64,000 nucleotides of DNA from a virus. The DNA lies in the IMG/VR virus record IMGVR_UViG_3300037070_001217, positions 1 to 64,000 of that record. One strand, written 5' to 3'. Under the pieces are notes generated by a model. That model ran no database searches and was not told where the DNA came from. It saw nothing but the letters and a program-made list of their open reading frames with translations. Positions 18,501 to 25,884 of this stretch are shown piece by piece. How positions within the stretch are numbered: the stretch's first letter is position 1; each line of letters begins with the position of its first letter. Made by a program: the position numbers and the translations under genes.

Positions 18501-21500
18501 AGGATGAATCGCGCCGACCAAGAACTCAACGCTGCCGTTCAGGAGGCGATGGAAGAGTTCACGCGATGGACGCCGGGAGGGGTCAGGATCGAAGGGGGAG
18601 CCATGAGTCCCGCCGTTCGACAGGGGCAGGGCCAGCTTGAAAGGGCGGCACGGGGCGACGACCCTGAATTGCTGGACAAAATCAGGGCGGATGTCGAACC
18701 CATTCTGGAAATCCTGCGGGAGAATTACGGCCCGGTCGTCAAGCTCTACCGCAAGCAGAGGCAGGTCGCGCAGGGCAGCAGGCGGGCCATCCTGTCATGG
18801 AGCGTGAGCTACGACTACGCGATGAGCCACATGCCAGCGCACAAGGAAGGCGTGCCGCAGGAGCATACCCTTCTCAGCGCCGAGGTGCCGCTCGACAGCG
18901 AGCATATTCTGGCGGTCACCGATCGCGGTGGCGAAGGCGAGTTCATCCTCATCAACAAGCCAGAGAATCAGGTGTTCGTGGATGACACCGGCAAGCTGGT
19001 GAGCGGCGGCCGGGTGAACGTCGGCATGTTCTCCAAGCCGCTTCCATCCGAGATAGTCGATCTGTTCGACGGCCCGGCAGAACAGCTTGTCATCCCCGGT
19101 GCCGAGAAGGTCAGCGAGAAAACGCTGGCGCAGCGCCGGGCGGAAGCGCCAATGCGGCCGAGCGTGGGACAGAAGGGCGTCGGTGAACTGCCGCTGTTTG
19201 GCGACGAGAAGAACCAAATGGCGCTGTTCTCGAAGCCGATCAATCTCGGCGGCGACGAGAAGGCGGCGGTAAAAACGCGCATCGATGCGGCGCTCAATGA
19301 GGCCTATGCGACCCTGTTCCCCAACCCCTTGAACAATGCCGAGGTTGGCTTCGCGAACGAGAAGCAAGACGCCGTCATCATGATGCAGTTGGAGAACTAT
19401 GGTGACAGCCTGTACGTGAAATGGCTGTCGGCCTATCCGCAGAAATCCGGAATGGGCACACAGGGCATGAACTACCTGAAGGAGCTTGCCACCAAGCACG
19501 ATGTGCCGCTGTCGCTGACGACATGGGATCGCGGCAATATCGGCGCAAAGAGGCTGACCAAAATCTACGAGAAGTGGGGGTTCAAGGCGGGCAAGCAGGG
19601 GCTGATGTGGTGGCATCCCGCGCCCAAGGCCGAGGACGTCGCCAAGTTCTCGAAGCCGCCCAGCGGGCCGAATGATCCTCGCTTCAGTCTGGTCGCCGCG
19701 CCGCACACCACGCAGCAGGCGGCACAGGTCACACAAGGATTCCTCAATCGCGGCCAGCCGGTCGATCGCGCGATCCGGGTGCCGTGGAGCCTGTTTGGCG
19801 GGCTCGATGAGCAGAACCGCTGGATACCCAGCAAGCGGCTGGATGAGAAAGGCCACAGCACGCCAGCACGCCGAGAGGGCCTTGCCATTGGCGGCATCAT
19901 TGGTGCGGGCATTGGCACATTCGTCGGTGGCCCGGGAGTGGGCACCATCGCTGGCTTTGCCGCTGGCGGCACTGTCGGTGCGACAATCCTTGGCTCGACG
20001 TCATGGCCGACCAACGGGGCATTCGGTTTCTTCCGCAGCTTTGCCGAGAACGCCAAGCGCGGGCTGATCACCAACTATGGGCTCGACCCTGAATACGTCC
20101 AGACGTTCCGCAAGAGCGAGCTTTACAAGGTCATGAGGGAGCGCGAAGGCGCGGAGATTCTGAAGGTGCTGCACAACGCTGGCGTCGGCACGAAGGAAGC
20201 CGAGGTCATCCAGCAAATCCTCAGTGGCGAGCCGGTCAACGATGATGCCATGAAGCGGCTGTCGGGGCCGATCCGCAAGGCGATCGATGACATGGGGGCC
20301 GAGGCCGTCTCGCTCGGGCTGATCTCGGCGGAATCGTTCGAGCGCAATCGCGGCGCTTACCTGCACCGGGTCTATGCCAAGACCGAGGCCGATCAAGGCA
20401 CCATGGCTGGCTGGGTGTCGGGCCAGATGACGAGCCGCCGCAAGAAGATCATTGGCGACGAACTGAAGGGGCGCGGCATCTTCATGGATCAGCCGGTCGA
20501 CCGGATCATGCGCGATGTCGAATCGTTCCAGAAAGGCCAGCGCGGTGCCCCGGTGCTGGGGGAAAAATTCAGGATCATCGATGAGGTGAGTTCTGCCCCT
20601 GACCTGACGGGCGGCAAGCCCAAGGAAAAGGTCATGCGGCGCGTCTATTTGCCAGCTAACGAGGCGGTGCCAGCGAAGTATCAGGGCGCGAACTGGGTCG
20701 ATCGTGGGACGTGGGAGGTGCGCAAGGAAGGCAAGACCACGACGCTATGGCGCGACTACACCAAGGAAGAGCGCGGCAAGATGGGCGAAATCATCGACGC
20801 TCGCTACACGATCGCCAAGACCTTCATGCTGCTTGCCAACGATATCGCCACCGGCAAGTTCTATCACGACGTTTCCGTGAAGGAGGAGTGGACCCAGACG
20901 AAGCCACCACCTGACGGCACATGGAAAGAGGGCAGCGAATACAACGTCATGAACGGCCGCTACTGGGAAGACCCGGATATCCAATGGGTCAAGGTGCCCG
21001 ACACCAACATTGAGAAGTCGGGCGGCAAAAAGAAATGGGGCGCGCTGGCAGGCAAATTCGTCCGGGCCGCGATCTGGCGCGACCTCAACGAGCTACACCT
21101 CGCCAACAATCCCGGCACATGGCGCGCGCTGTTCCGGCAGTGGAAGGCCAACCACACCTTCCGCCTCCCGGTCGTCCACATGAACAACGTCATGTCGAAT
21201 GTGATGTTCATGGACATGGCCGACGTGCGCGCCCAAGACCTCGTCGCCGGGATCAGGGAATATTTCAGCAGCGGGACGCACTATCAGGAAGCGCGCGACA
21301 GCGGTGCATTCGGGGCCGACGTGGTCGACCAAGAGCTTCGCGACAAGGTGCTGAAGCCGATCCTCGATGAGATCACCAAGCAGACGACCGGCAGCGGGGT
21401 GGGCAATCCCCTCCTGAACTGGGCTGGGATTCCATTCCTTGGCAAAGCTCGGCTGGTTGGCATCGTCATCGACAAGCTGTGGTCGTGGGCGAGGATCGCT

Positions 21501-22547
21501 GACAATGGAATGATGAAGGCCTATCGCGCCGAGGACGAAATCTTCCGCATGGCGCTCTACATGCGGCGGCGCTCGCAAGGTGAGAGCCCGCAGGCGGCGG
21601 CGCAGAACGCCCGGGAGCAGTTCCTCGACTACGACATCCGCGCGCCGTGGGTGGTGGCGCTGCGCAACACGCTGCTGCCGTTCGTGAGCTACACCTACCG
21701 GGCGGTGCCCATGATCGCGCACGCCATCCAGCTTCGTCCGTGGAAGATCGCGAAGTACGCGGCGGTCGCCTTTAGCGTGAACGCGCTGTCCTACATGCTC
21801 GATGACTGGGACGACGACGACAAGAAAAAGAAGGACGGCGAGACGCGCGAGCGCGCTGCGCTGCGTGACGAGGAGCAGGGGTACACTTGGATCGGCGTGC
21901 CTCGCATGGTGCGCATGCCGTGGCGGGATCAGCACGGGTTGCCCGTGTTCCTCGACATTCGCCGTTGGATACCGGCAGGCGACGTCTTCGACACGACGCA
22001 GGGATCGAGCGCACTGCCAATGCCGGGGCCGCTGCAGTTCGGCGGGCCGCTGATGCTGGCCTTCGAGTTTGCTCTCAACAAGCAGGCGTTCACGGGCAAG
22101 CAGATCACCGACGACCTGACGATGAACAACGCCGAGAAGTTTACGGCAGTCGCTAACTGGGCATGGAAGGCGTGGGCTCCACCGGCTCTATGGAACCCGG
22201 GCTCTCACTACTGGACGAAGGTCAAGAACGCGATCTACGGCGCGAAAGACACCGCTGACAACGTCTACTCTGTGCCGCAGGCGCTGCTGTCCTCGATCGG
22301 CATCAAGGTCAAGCCGGTCGACGTCACCAATGGAATCTTCTGGCACTACAAGGATTTCCAGAAGGTGCAGGAGGCACTCAAAACAGAGTTGTATTCCAAC
22401 GCCTTTGACCTTCATCGCGGCCTGATCAGTCAGGAGGCGCACGACAAGAGGGCGGCCAACATCATGGAGAAGTTCCAGAATACGTTTACGGGACTGCGGG
22501 CGCTTCAGAAGCTAACCGCGATGCCGAAGAAGGAACCGGCGCAATGA
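12522..22547 (+). CDS. Giant polyvalent protein (ParB/DdrB, zeta-kinase, Zn-peptidase, ART, GNAT, LPD38-like domains)
   Basis: 3341 residues. Domains in order, by motif: two NLFAHL/NMFAHLP motifs (residues ~7-30); helical, partly hydrophobic region (~40-310); DdrB-type ParB-like domain (~840-1000) with GAPIIS and GNGR at ~918; zeta-toxin-like P-loop kinase (~1520-1680) with GPPASGKST, Lys1534; zinc peptidase with His1854-Glu-x-x-His1858 and a later EEGITHAF; ADP-ribosyltransferase-like set LYR (~2075), SWSVS (~2092) and EGE (2138-2140); GNAT-like domain (~2250-2370) with QKSGMGTQG; and a C-terminal helical LPD38-like region (~3000-3200). Phage and plasmid polyvalent proteins carry such effectors into the new host with the DNA. 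The ATG follows an AGGG site; the stop overlaps the endolysin start. Two out-of-frame ORFs lie inside. Confidence 0.8.
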   Translation: MAEGANLFAHLATADEEDSPAASTNMFAHLPAAEEGSFIPEALKGVAGGAVTAAGTALKGQAAAQELALADRREMLLTAGRYFDRIDAGKTIKQEEIADPDVFNYVNEYLALDPERRAAMKEGLAAAAKEHPTGDVTKSPLFQAGEATQKWSAEQFKAAEDYQNSLTRTFTEALGSMVTMAGTSLISRGAGIGVGIQMSVGEQVDMALQQGASKEDILQAANLAFFPGATEYAPLEVMFSKIPVGKWGKFADALIKVGTAYLVEGGQEAAQQKLQNDIARFTYNPDQKPWENVAQSGFIGGAVGGTVATAALPFTLGGERAAPPAPEGQPRPRYEPTPAGAQPADTVLPPEPGAPGAPAPVDIRPAVLDVEIIPADQAPPAPVLQTAPQTMVVNDPAYIDEDGVQQPAGPLHGMTVDVIKRGDIASEVRLRDRAGTVMRVGNALLTPTVQDVTKGAVKEALEPPEDERVASPRLTPADRTSPIPNDVIDDGKALLEVATGQPSTVTVATEVDGKLQLTQTKVSDLLARDRAQTQAVINQILQGVPSAPAVTAGPLAAPPTGVPEVAGTAAPTEAPAAVGAPTARAATDYSVDTEDNGIFPVRVVRSADGSVAIFDLSPDGAPVIKHNAAFSEGKSDTDLIAYSFEPLGYRGAKPTAKTSDIASDVAAPPADTALERATAEPEPAPIDDVSDDAHPRSEDTQSFEEFVAKSKAHLAEREARAEAIAEKGGSTRMEHKTREGQRALVGPDMAEPGKFRITRFDAKGPFGHTTFNTLKEAANEALRDGYVPVERPTAAEPPKQAALKDKIEANRGAAAPALAPKPETRPVKDDVAITASGRDVPVTYAVIEADDLIASQRDEGGTNPAYPAELQPRDRSRGTSDQQINKIAQNLKPELLDQNPNASDGAPIISEDGVVESGNGRVLAIRRAFSQGLATAKAYVDYLASKGYPVQGMRRPVLVRVRKGQLTDRAAFTREANERTTLAMSATERAMADAAALKPETVALYRGGEVSEAGNRDFVRSFMKSVVNPNEQAAMVTPEGGLSQEAIRRVQGALLAKAYGDADLVGSLLESTDTNIKAIGGALMDVAGPWAQMRDEAKSEAIDPDVDVTPAVLEAVRLVQRARNEGRPLSEFVAQKDIFSGSTISPEAEAVLRLMFRNTTSWTMPAGREKLADALRFYATEARKTTAGVDLLGETAPPATKILETAKARQYGAEEVQQKLPGGDRATGKDTGAPSQERAVKAESRPQAEGRPSPAPEAPAKPSKLKKKVSAKRAETAAMLARLPKNFNWKGGAGDFIYGYLTGSVGVRNVWQVRRRDTGEVVPAGRLENLSSASNAAQRMNEQAKATAAPDAKLTPAEAMKAAIRADGEKRAAAAKAQALAERQAAEAKAAEGAKFSRPGPVEDEPPPQKLGVVERHRRARTLKKLKTPEALAEVAAMNAVPVTSDEPGFWTPEWLDARRWNVKGAKVKLQETLEYLYGVAHGLATKEINEGIDKHNAKVRETGRGQLLDHVKPYRVENNHLAIVLQGPPASGKSTAANDLAYEFNAAITDVDEAKKVIPGYVAPDSKGKMTPGMGANAVHNESRLLGDLVTDRLVAEGANLIIPTVGDKHGSIEWWRTMLEKHGYTVHLAVLDVTQETAARRMWKRFKETGRLINPDFFMKVVAAPPYIFEYAKSKGRFASYVKIRSNDHLHARVSETSGKAPLLALGARFVPGGKIGAARHIEPRGRGYRPPKIRPGAGTAARRAEVAAARAGASLLLPPTGRQETLITPAENITYTTTPAFKAKADAFLKSLRKILDGYGLKGVDLKVWEDILVRQGEDEFNVNGVYLHDLISLALQIGSKSVDIVEALHHEVMHAILELAATDNEKAILRRKSRKEWITDEIKQNYPQAQWVEEGITHAFVRWLQGERMDGMINRSFKKFKTFLKALYQALTGHDIRTAEDVFRQIQSGKIGGRTQVGAGIEFAPVAEPPAFFSKVEPKRENFPKNIRDRMNRADQELNAAVQEAMEEFTRWTPGGVRIEGGAMSPAVRQGQGQLERAARGDDPELLDKIRADVEPILEILRENYGPVVKLYRKQRQVAQGSRRAILSWSVSYDYAMSHMPAHKEGVPQEHTLLSAEVPLDSEHILAVTDRGGEGEFILINKPENQVFVDDTGKLVSGGRVNVGMFSKPLPSEIVDLFDGPAEQLVIPGAEKVSEKTLAQRRAEAPMRPSVGQKGVGELPLFGDEKNQMALFSKPINLGGDEKAAVKTRIDAALNEAYATLFPNPLNNAEVGFANEKQDAVIMMQLENYGDSLYVKWLSAYPQKSGMGTQGMNYLKELATKHDVPLSLTTWDRGNIGAKRLTKIYEKWGFKAGKQGLMWWHPAPKAEDVAKFSKPPSGPNDPRFSLVAAPHTTQQAAQVTQGFLNRGQPVDRAIRVPWSLFGGLDEQNRWIPSKRLDEKGHSTPARREGLAIGGIIGAGIGTFVGGPGVGTIAGFAAGGTVGATILGSTSWPTNGAFGFFRSFAENAKRGLITNYGLDPEYVQTFRKSELYKVMREREGAEILKVLHNAGVGTKEAEVIQQILSGEPVNDDAMKRLSGPIRKAIDDMGAEAVSLGLISAESFERNRGAYLHRVYAKTEADQGTMAGWVSGQMTSRRKKIIGDELKGRGIFMDQPVDRIMRDVESFQKGQRGAPVLGEKFRIIDEVSSAPDLTGGKPKEKVMRRVYLPANEAVPAKYQGANWVDRGTWEVRKEGKTTTLWRDYTKEERGKMGEIIDARYTIAKTFMLLANDIATGKFYHDVSVKEEWTQTKPPPDGTWKEGSEYNVMNGRYWEDPDIQWVKVPDTNIEKSGGKKKWGALAGKFVRAAIWRDLNELHLANNPGTWRALFRQWKANHTFRLPVVHMNNVMSNVMFMDMADVRAQDLVAGIREYFSSGTHYQEARDSGAFGADVVDQELRDKVLKPILDEITKQTTGSGVGNPLLNWAGIPFLGKARLVGIVIDKLWSWARIADNGMMKAYRAEDEIFRMALYMRRRSQGESPQAAAQNAREQFLDYDIRAPWVVALRNTLLPFVSYTYRAVPMIAHAIQLRPWKIAKYAAVAFSVNALSYMLDDWDDDDKKKKDGETRERAALRDEEQGYTWIGVPRMVRMPWRDQHGLPVFLDIRRWIPAGDVFDTTQGSSALPMPGPLQFGGPLMLAFEFALNKQAFTGKQITDDLTMNNAEKFTAVANWAWKAWAPPALWNPGSHYWTKVKNAIYGAKDTADNVYSVPQALLSSIGIKVKPVDVTNGIFWHYKDFQKVQEALKTELYSNAFDLHRGLISQEAHDKRAANIMEKFQNTFTGLRALQKLTAMPKKEPAQ
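16153..16317 (+). CDS. Nested out-of-frame ORF 1 inside the polyvalent gene
   Basis: 54 residues in a different frame from the giant gene, starting MAQKKSSKSSPAAIELLA with GAAGG about ten bases upstream. Counting by eye, 43 of 54 codons end in G or C, against 24 of 55 codons of the giant frame over the same bases. The giant frame here is low-complexity (Pro/Ala/Gln/Arg-rich, between domains), whereas the nested frame reads like a basic helical protein. It may be a true overlapping gene or the relic of a gene fused out of phase. Function unknown. Confidence 0.4.
   Translation: MAQKKSSKSSPAAIELLARTLEHQAKSEPSKLNRDRKLKDAQVLRQKHLPSRQS
17569..17769 (+). CDS. Nested out-of-frame ORF 2, directly after the zeta-like kinase domain
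   Basis: 66 residues starting MSKSDRTTIFTQEYQRLREK, out of frame with the giant gene, with AAGGAAG 12-13 bases upstream of the ATG. By eye, 46 of 66 codons end in G/C, against 30 of 70 in the giant frame over the same stretch. The nested product is charged and helical (SPEEKLERHDILSQEVVDTV), while the giant frame is Gly/Arg/Pro-rich. It lies just where the kinase domain ends, so an antitoxin-like or accessory partner is conceivable but unproven. Confidence 0.45.
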   Translation: MSKSDRTTIFTQEYQRLREKHRSWLSEPGLSPEEKLERHDILSQEVVDTVHRKYGPAQAQPPDAQK

Positions 22548-23215
22548 AGTTCGACCGGACCAAATTCTTCGACTCGATTCGCAAGAGCCTCTTCCCGAAG
22601 GGGCTGACGCAACAGCAGGTAGACGGCATGTCATTCAAGCTGGCGGCCTACGAGGCGAACCCGCTGTCCACGGATTTGCGCCACCTCGCCTACCCATTTG
22701 CAACGAGTTACCATGAAACGGCCAAGACCATGTGGCCTATAGAAGAAATAGGCAAAGGTAATGGCAAGAAGTATGGAGTAAAAGATAAAGAAACTGGGCA
22801 GATATATTATGGGAGGGGAGACGTTCAACTTACGTGGCGCGAGAACTACAGAAACGCTTCTAAGGAATTGGATCTGACTGGCGGCACTGATGACTTGGAG
22901 TGGCACGCGGAGCGGGCGCTCGATCCAACCATATCTGCTAACGTGATGTACCACGGGATGGAAGGCGGGTGGTTCACCGGCAAAGCGCTCGATGACTTTT
23001 TCAATGCGACCAAGAACGATCCTGTCGGGGCGCGCATCATCATCAACAACGACGTCAAGACGATGGGTGCGAAGATCGCCAAATACCATGAGAAGTTCCT
23101 CATGGCCCTGCAGTCGTCGGAGATCGCCACAGGCCTGATAACGATCGTCTACCGGGTGCTGGTCACGGTGCCAGATGGAACGCCGGTCGCCGTCAAGGTC
23201 GAGCGGGAGACGTGA
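22544..23215 (+). CDS. Endolysin, glycoside hydrolase family 19 (chitinase-like muramidase)
   Basis: 223 residues. ATSYHETAKTMW (residues 53-64) carries the catalytic Glu58, and YYGRGDVQLTW (88-98) is the signature substrate-cleft segment of GH19 enzymes that in phages cut peptidoglycan. The fold region covers residues ~5-190; the C-terminal ~25 residues include a hydrophobic stretch (LITIVYRVLVTVPDG). No signal peptide is seen, so release would need a holin. Start and stop both overlap neighbours (ATGA, GTGA), placing it at the head of the lysis cassette. Confidence 0.85.
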   Translation: MKFDRTKFFDSIRKSLFPKGLTQQQVDGMSFKLAAYEANPLSTDLRHLAYPFATSYHETAKTMWPIEEIGKGNGKKYGVKDKETGQIYYGRGDVQLTWRENYRNASKELDLTGGTDDLEWHAERALDPTISANVMYHGMEGGWFTGKALDDFFNATKNDPVGARIIINNDVKTMGAKIAKYHEKFLMALQSSEIATGLITIVYRVLVTVPDGTPVAVKVERET

Positions 23216-23682
23216 CCGACCAGCCGCCACCTTCTCAGGAGCCGGGCATCTGGCAGACGATCGTCCGCGCCGTCACCAGCATGAGCCTCACGCAGGCCTT
23301 GGTCATCGCGCTTTTGCTGGCAGTGGTGGTGCCCTCGTATCTGCTCTATCGCGCCGTCAATGATCCGGCGATGCTGGGCCGGTTCTTGTCGTCCTATGAG
23401 GAGATCAGTTCGGACAAGGTGGCCTGCGTCCTGCGCATCGCCAGCCTGCGTGGCGGCGGCGATGAGTATGGCATTTCGACCGGCTTCGCGGCGCAGGGCA
23501 ACGACCGTTACGTGATCTCGGTGCTGATGGACAGGAAGCCTTCTGAAGTCGAAATCCAGTCATACTGCGAGGTGCTGCAGAGAATCGTAGACCACATGCG
23601 GAGGCCAGAGTCGCCATCGCCCACCTTCCCCGGAACCGAAGAGCCATTGATCTGGCACTATCCGCAGGAAGAATCGCCCTGA
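23212..23682 (+). CDS. Single-pass membrane protein of the lysis cassette (holin or spanin candidate)
   Basis: 156 residues from GTG 23212. A short cytoplasmic N-terminus is followed by one strong membrane segment (LTQALVIALLLAVVVPSYLL, residues ~25-44) and a ~110-residue soluble domain with two cysteines. Position right after the endolysin argues for a lysis role. The soluble domain is not an obvious coiled coil, unlike classical inner-membrane spanins, and it is larger than most holins, so the exact function is open. Confidence 0.5.
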   Translation: MTDQPPPSQEPGIWQTIVRAVTSMSLTQALVIALLLAVVVPSYLLYRAVNDPAMLGRFLSSYEEISSDKVACVLRIASLRGGGDEYGISTGFAAQGNDRYVISVLMDRKPSEVEIQSYCEVLQRIVDHMRRPESPSPTFPGTEEPLIWHYPQEESP

Positions 23683-23687
23683 TCGTG

Positions 23688-23822
23688 GTGGCGGCGGCCC
23701 TGCTATGGAGCGCTGATGTCAAGTTTTCCGCCGACCAGTGCCGCGTCTTGCGACAGGTGGGAGCGGACACCAGAGGTATCTGTCCCCAGCCTAAGCCGCC
23801 ACCCAAAAAGAGAGTAGGGTGA
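23688..23822 (+). CDS. Small secreted/anchored Cys-containing peptide in the lysis cassette
   Basis: 44 residues from GTG 23688 (GTG 23685 is also possible), with AGGAAG upstream. A short hydrophobic start (VAAALLWSADVKFSADQC) precedes a small domain with two cysteines and a basic Pro/Lys tail (PKPPPKKRVG). The module ADQCRVLRQVG...GIC closely parallels EAQCRYLQKHR...LLC in the next gene, suggesting an ancient duplication. The stop overlaps the next start. Too short for automatic callers, so an independent check of translation is warranted. Confidence 0.4.
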   Translation: MAAALLWSADVKFSADQCRVLRQVGADTRGICPQPKPPPKKRVG

Positions 23823-24454
23823 AAAAGATGAAAACTGTGGGGATAGTTTTCGTCCTTTTCGTCCTCGCCTCCTGCAGGACGGCCAATGTCGAGTTCGATG
23901 AGGCGCAGTGCCGCTACCTGCAGAAGCACCGGCTGGTGAACACGACGCTCCTGTGCAAGCGCCCGCCGAGCAATACGCCAGCGGCGCAACAGACATCGAA
24001 CACGCCCGGAGGATCAGAGAGTGAATCCCCTCCGACTGCTGGGAGCGCTGCTGGTTCTGGGTCTGGTGGCGGTAATTCTGGTGGAGGTGGCGCTGCTGGT
24101 GGTTCTGGTGGACAGCCTCCTGCAACAAGCGAACCTCCTGCCACCACGCCGCCATCCGTGACGGAGCCGCCCACGACGACGGAGCCACCCACGGAACCGC
24201 AACCACCTGAGCCGCCGACGATCGAGCCACCGACGCGGCCAGAGCCACCCGAGCCACCGACGATCGAACCACCGCCCTGTAGCGGGGATGGCTGCGGCGG
24301 CGGGGAAGGCGGTGGTGGTGGCGAAGGCGGTGGTGGCGGCGGTGAAGGTGGGGGCGGTGGCGGTGAAGGCAGCGGCGGTGGCGGTGAAGGCAGCGGCGGT
24401 GGCGGTGAAGGCAGCGGCGGTGGCGGTGAAGGCAGCGGCGGTGGCGACGGCTAG
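23819..24454 (+). CDS. Lipoprotein with Pro/Thr and GGEGSGG-repeat tail (outer-membrane spanin candidate)
   Basis: 211 residues from GTG 23819 (ATG 23828 is possible). The N-terminus KTVGIVFVLFVLASC is a type II signal with lipobox LASC, the cysteine being residue 19 from the GTG. A short folded part with two cysteines follows, then Gly/Ser, a Pro/Glu/Thr-rich stretch with EPPT repeats, and four 21-bp copies encoding GGEGSGG. As the last gene of the lysis cassette it could be the outer-membrane lysis partner. It ends four bases before the convergent early operon. Confidence 0.6.
   Translation: MKKMKTVGIVFVLFVLASCRTANVEFDEAQCRYLQKHRLVNTTLLCKRPPSNTPAAQQTSNTPGGSESESPPTAGSAAGSGSGGGNSGGGGAAGGSGGQPPATSEPPATTPPSVTEPPTTTEPPTEPQPPEPPTIEPPTRPEPPEPPTIEPPPCSGDGCGGGEGGGGGEGGGGGGEGGGGGGEGSGGGGEGSGGGGEGSGGGGEGSGGGDG
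24359..24446 (+). repeat. 21-bp in-frame tandem repeats encoding GGEGSGG
   Basis: Four head-to-tail copies of a GGC GGT GAA GGC AGC GGC GGT unit close the lipoprotein gene, preceded by degenerate GGGGE copies from about 24295. Spacing is an exact multiple of three, so copy number could vary without a frameshift. Confidence 0.85.
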
Positions 24455-24458
24455 AGCT

Positions 24459-24821
24459 TCAATCGAACAGCTTTCTCGGCGGCAGGCTCTTGCCCGACGT
24501 CGGCTTGGCCTTCGCCTCCTTCGTCCCGGCGATCGTGAGGTCGCCATTGTCGAACCAGTATTTCTGGGTGCGCCGGATGGCATTGAGCACGTAGTCGCTG
24601 ATCTCGCGCGCATCATAGTCGTGCAGGTCGAGCGCGGCGTGGCAGGCGCTGCAGGCGAACACCGCATGGAAGTCATCAGACTTGGTGCCCATACCGCTGA
24701 TAGGGCTCGGCAGGTGGGCTAGCACGGTTGTTGTGGTGTCATGGTTGCAGCGGTCGAAGAACTGCAGGGTGCATTCCTGCCCCTTGGCGCTGTCACGCAG
24801 GCGCTGGCTGACGACGCCCAT
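24459..24821 (-). CDS. YbcO-like (DUF1364) endonuclease
   Basis: 120 residues. The start ATG 24821 overlaps the preceding TGA. The pattern LRDSAKGQECTLQ, CNHDTT, VLAHLPS, GMGTKSDDF and ACSACHAALD matches the YbcO/DUF1364 phage nucleases, whose Cys and His residues bind zinc and support a HNH-type active site. In lambdoid phages this gene sits with recombination functions, as here, downstream of RecT. It is the last gene of the leftward operon. Confidence 0.75.
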   Translation of the reverse strand: MGVVSQRLRDSAKGQECTLQFFDRCNHDTTTTVLAHLPSPISGMGTKSDDFHAVFACSACHAALDLHDYDAREISDYVLNAIRRTQKYWFDNGDLTIAGTKEAKAKPTSGKSLPPRKLFD

Positions 24822-24994
24822 CACGTCTCTCCCGGTTTCTTGCCCTTGGCCAGACGTCTGCGGGCGGCGCGGTTGTTGATCGGAAAATCTTCCGGCTTGA
24901 CCTTGCCCTGCTGACGCATGGCGTTCTGGTAGGCGGCTTGCACTACCTTGGCTTTGCCGGTGCGCGTGGTGTCGACGCGCGTCATCTTCATCAT
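24821..24994 (-). CDS. Small basic protein, unknown
   Basis: 57 residues; ATG 24994 has a clear GGAGG site and overlaps the stop of the upstream gene (ATGA). The sequence is strongly basic, with a conserved-looking NNRAARRRLAKGKK tail, and may bind nucleic acid. It sits between a DUF1367-like gene and the YbcO-like nuclease in the recombination operon. No family recognised. Confidence 0.65.
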   Translation of the reverse strand: MMKMTRVDTTRTGKAKVVQAAYQNAMRQQGKVKPEDFPINNRAARRRLAKGKKPGET

Positions 24995-25884
24995 CGTGCC
25001 TCCGGGCGCAGATCGGCCAGCGTGCAGTGCGCAACATTGGCGACCCATTTCAGATCGAGCGGCCTATTGCCCCTGCAGACAGCTAGGCAGTGACGGTAGA
25101 TCAGGTTACCGACATCCTTGGCTTCTGGAGTGATGGACGCCGGGGTGAGGTTCTCCTTGATCCCCTTCGCCTGATTGTTCAGAATGCCAACGTCGCCACC
25201 CGGCTCTGTTGCGGCCACTAGCATCCGGGCGGTCTGACGTACCCAGTCCCACTCTTGTTGTGAGAGCGGATTACCTCGGGCAGGCGGCGACACGTCGCGA
25301 GGGATGGCTTCGACGCCACCGCCTGCCTCTGGTACACCGGCCGTTGCTACGGGCGGTATTGGCACCCCAGCGCCCACCGGGATAGGGCGTGCGCTGGGGG
25401 CACCGTCATTGGCAGCGCCGTCACCGGCTGCGCCAGACGATACAAATCCTGTATCCGGTGCTTCCCTCCGAAGCGTCCCCGGGTCGATCCCAAACCTCTC
25501 CTGAACAATCCCCTCGAAAATAGAGATGTATTCAGAAAGTTCCTTGTCGGTAAATGTAGCAATGTGGCGGGGGTGCGCACCCCATTCGCCGTTCTTTTTT
25601 TTGTAGGGATTGGCGAACCCGGCGGCCAGCTTCAGCGCATCGTGCGCCGTCTCCGTGTTCGACCACGGCGTATCGGCCTGCAGGAGCAACGTCGACAGCA
25701 TGGCGAAGTACGCCTTCTCGGCGGGCCGCACCTTGACGCGCACGGCATCGACGTTGACCTCGGCCCCTTCGTGCCACTGGTTGACGAGTTCGAGATCGTA
25801 TTGGGAGACAGGCACCAGCCGCCCCTTCTCGACGCGCATGGTGATGGTGGGGTGGTCGTCGCTCTTGCCGCGCAGGACGGTCAT
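24991..25884 (-). CDS. DUF1367-like phage protein with extended C-terminus
   Basis: 297 residues. ATG 25884 overlaps the RecT stop. The N-terminal ~140 residues (AEKAYFAMLSTLLLQADTPW, then AGFANPYKKKNGEW and FTDKELSEYISIFEGIV) follow the pattern of DUF1367 proteins encoded near phage recombination genes. Residues ~150-210 are a Pro/Ala/Gly linker, and the C-terminal ~85 residues form a separate small domain (VRQTARMLVAATEPGGDVG). Function unknown; a recombination accessory role is inferred from context. Confidence 0.5.
   Translation of the reverse strand: MTVLRGKSDDHPTITMRVEKGRLVPVSQYDLELVNQWHEGAEVNVDAVRVKVRPAEKAYFAMLSTLLLQADTPWSNTETAHDALKLAAGFANPYKKKNGEWGAHPRHIATFTDKELSEYISIFEGIVQERFGIDPGTLRREAPDTGFVSSGAAGDGAANDGAPSARPIPVGAGVPIPPVATAGVPEAGGGVEAIPRDVSPPARGNPLSQQEWDWVRQTARMLVAATEPGGDVGILNNQAKGIKENLTPASITPEAKDVGNLIYRHCLAVCRGNRPLDLKWVANVAHCTLADLRPEAR

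Noticed and set aside
18795-19856. Long antisense ORF (353 codons) opposite the polyvalent gene, and similar ones at 8721-9875, 21093-21935 and 56282-57382
   Set aside because: These are mirror frames of GC-rich coding DNA: Arg/His/Ala/Leu-rich, without ribosome sites, and fully overlapped by well-supported genes.
24295-24446. Possible CRISPR-like or regulatory tandem repeat
   Set aside because: The copies are in-frame 21-bp units within the lipoprotein gene with no unique spacers; they are coding repeats.
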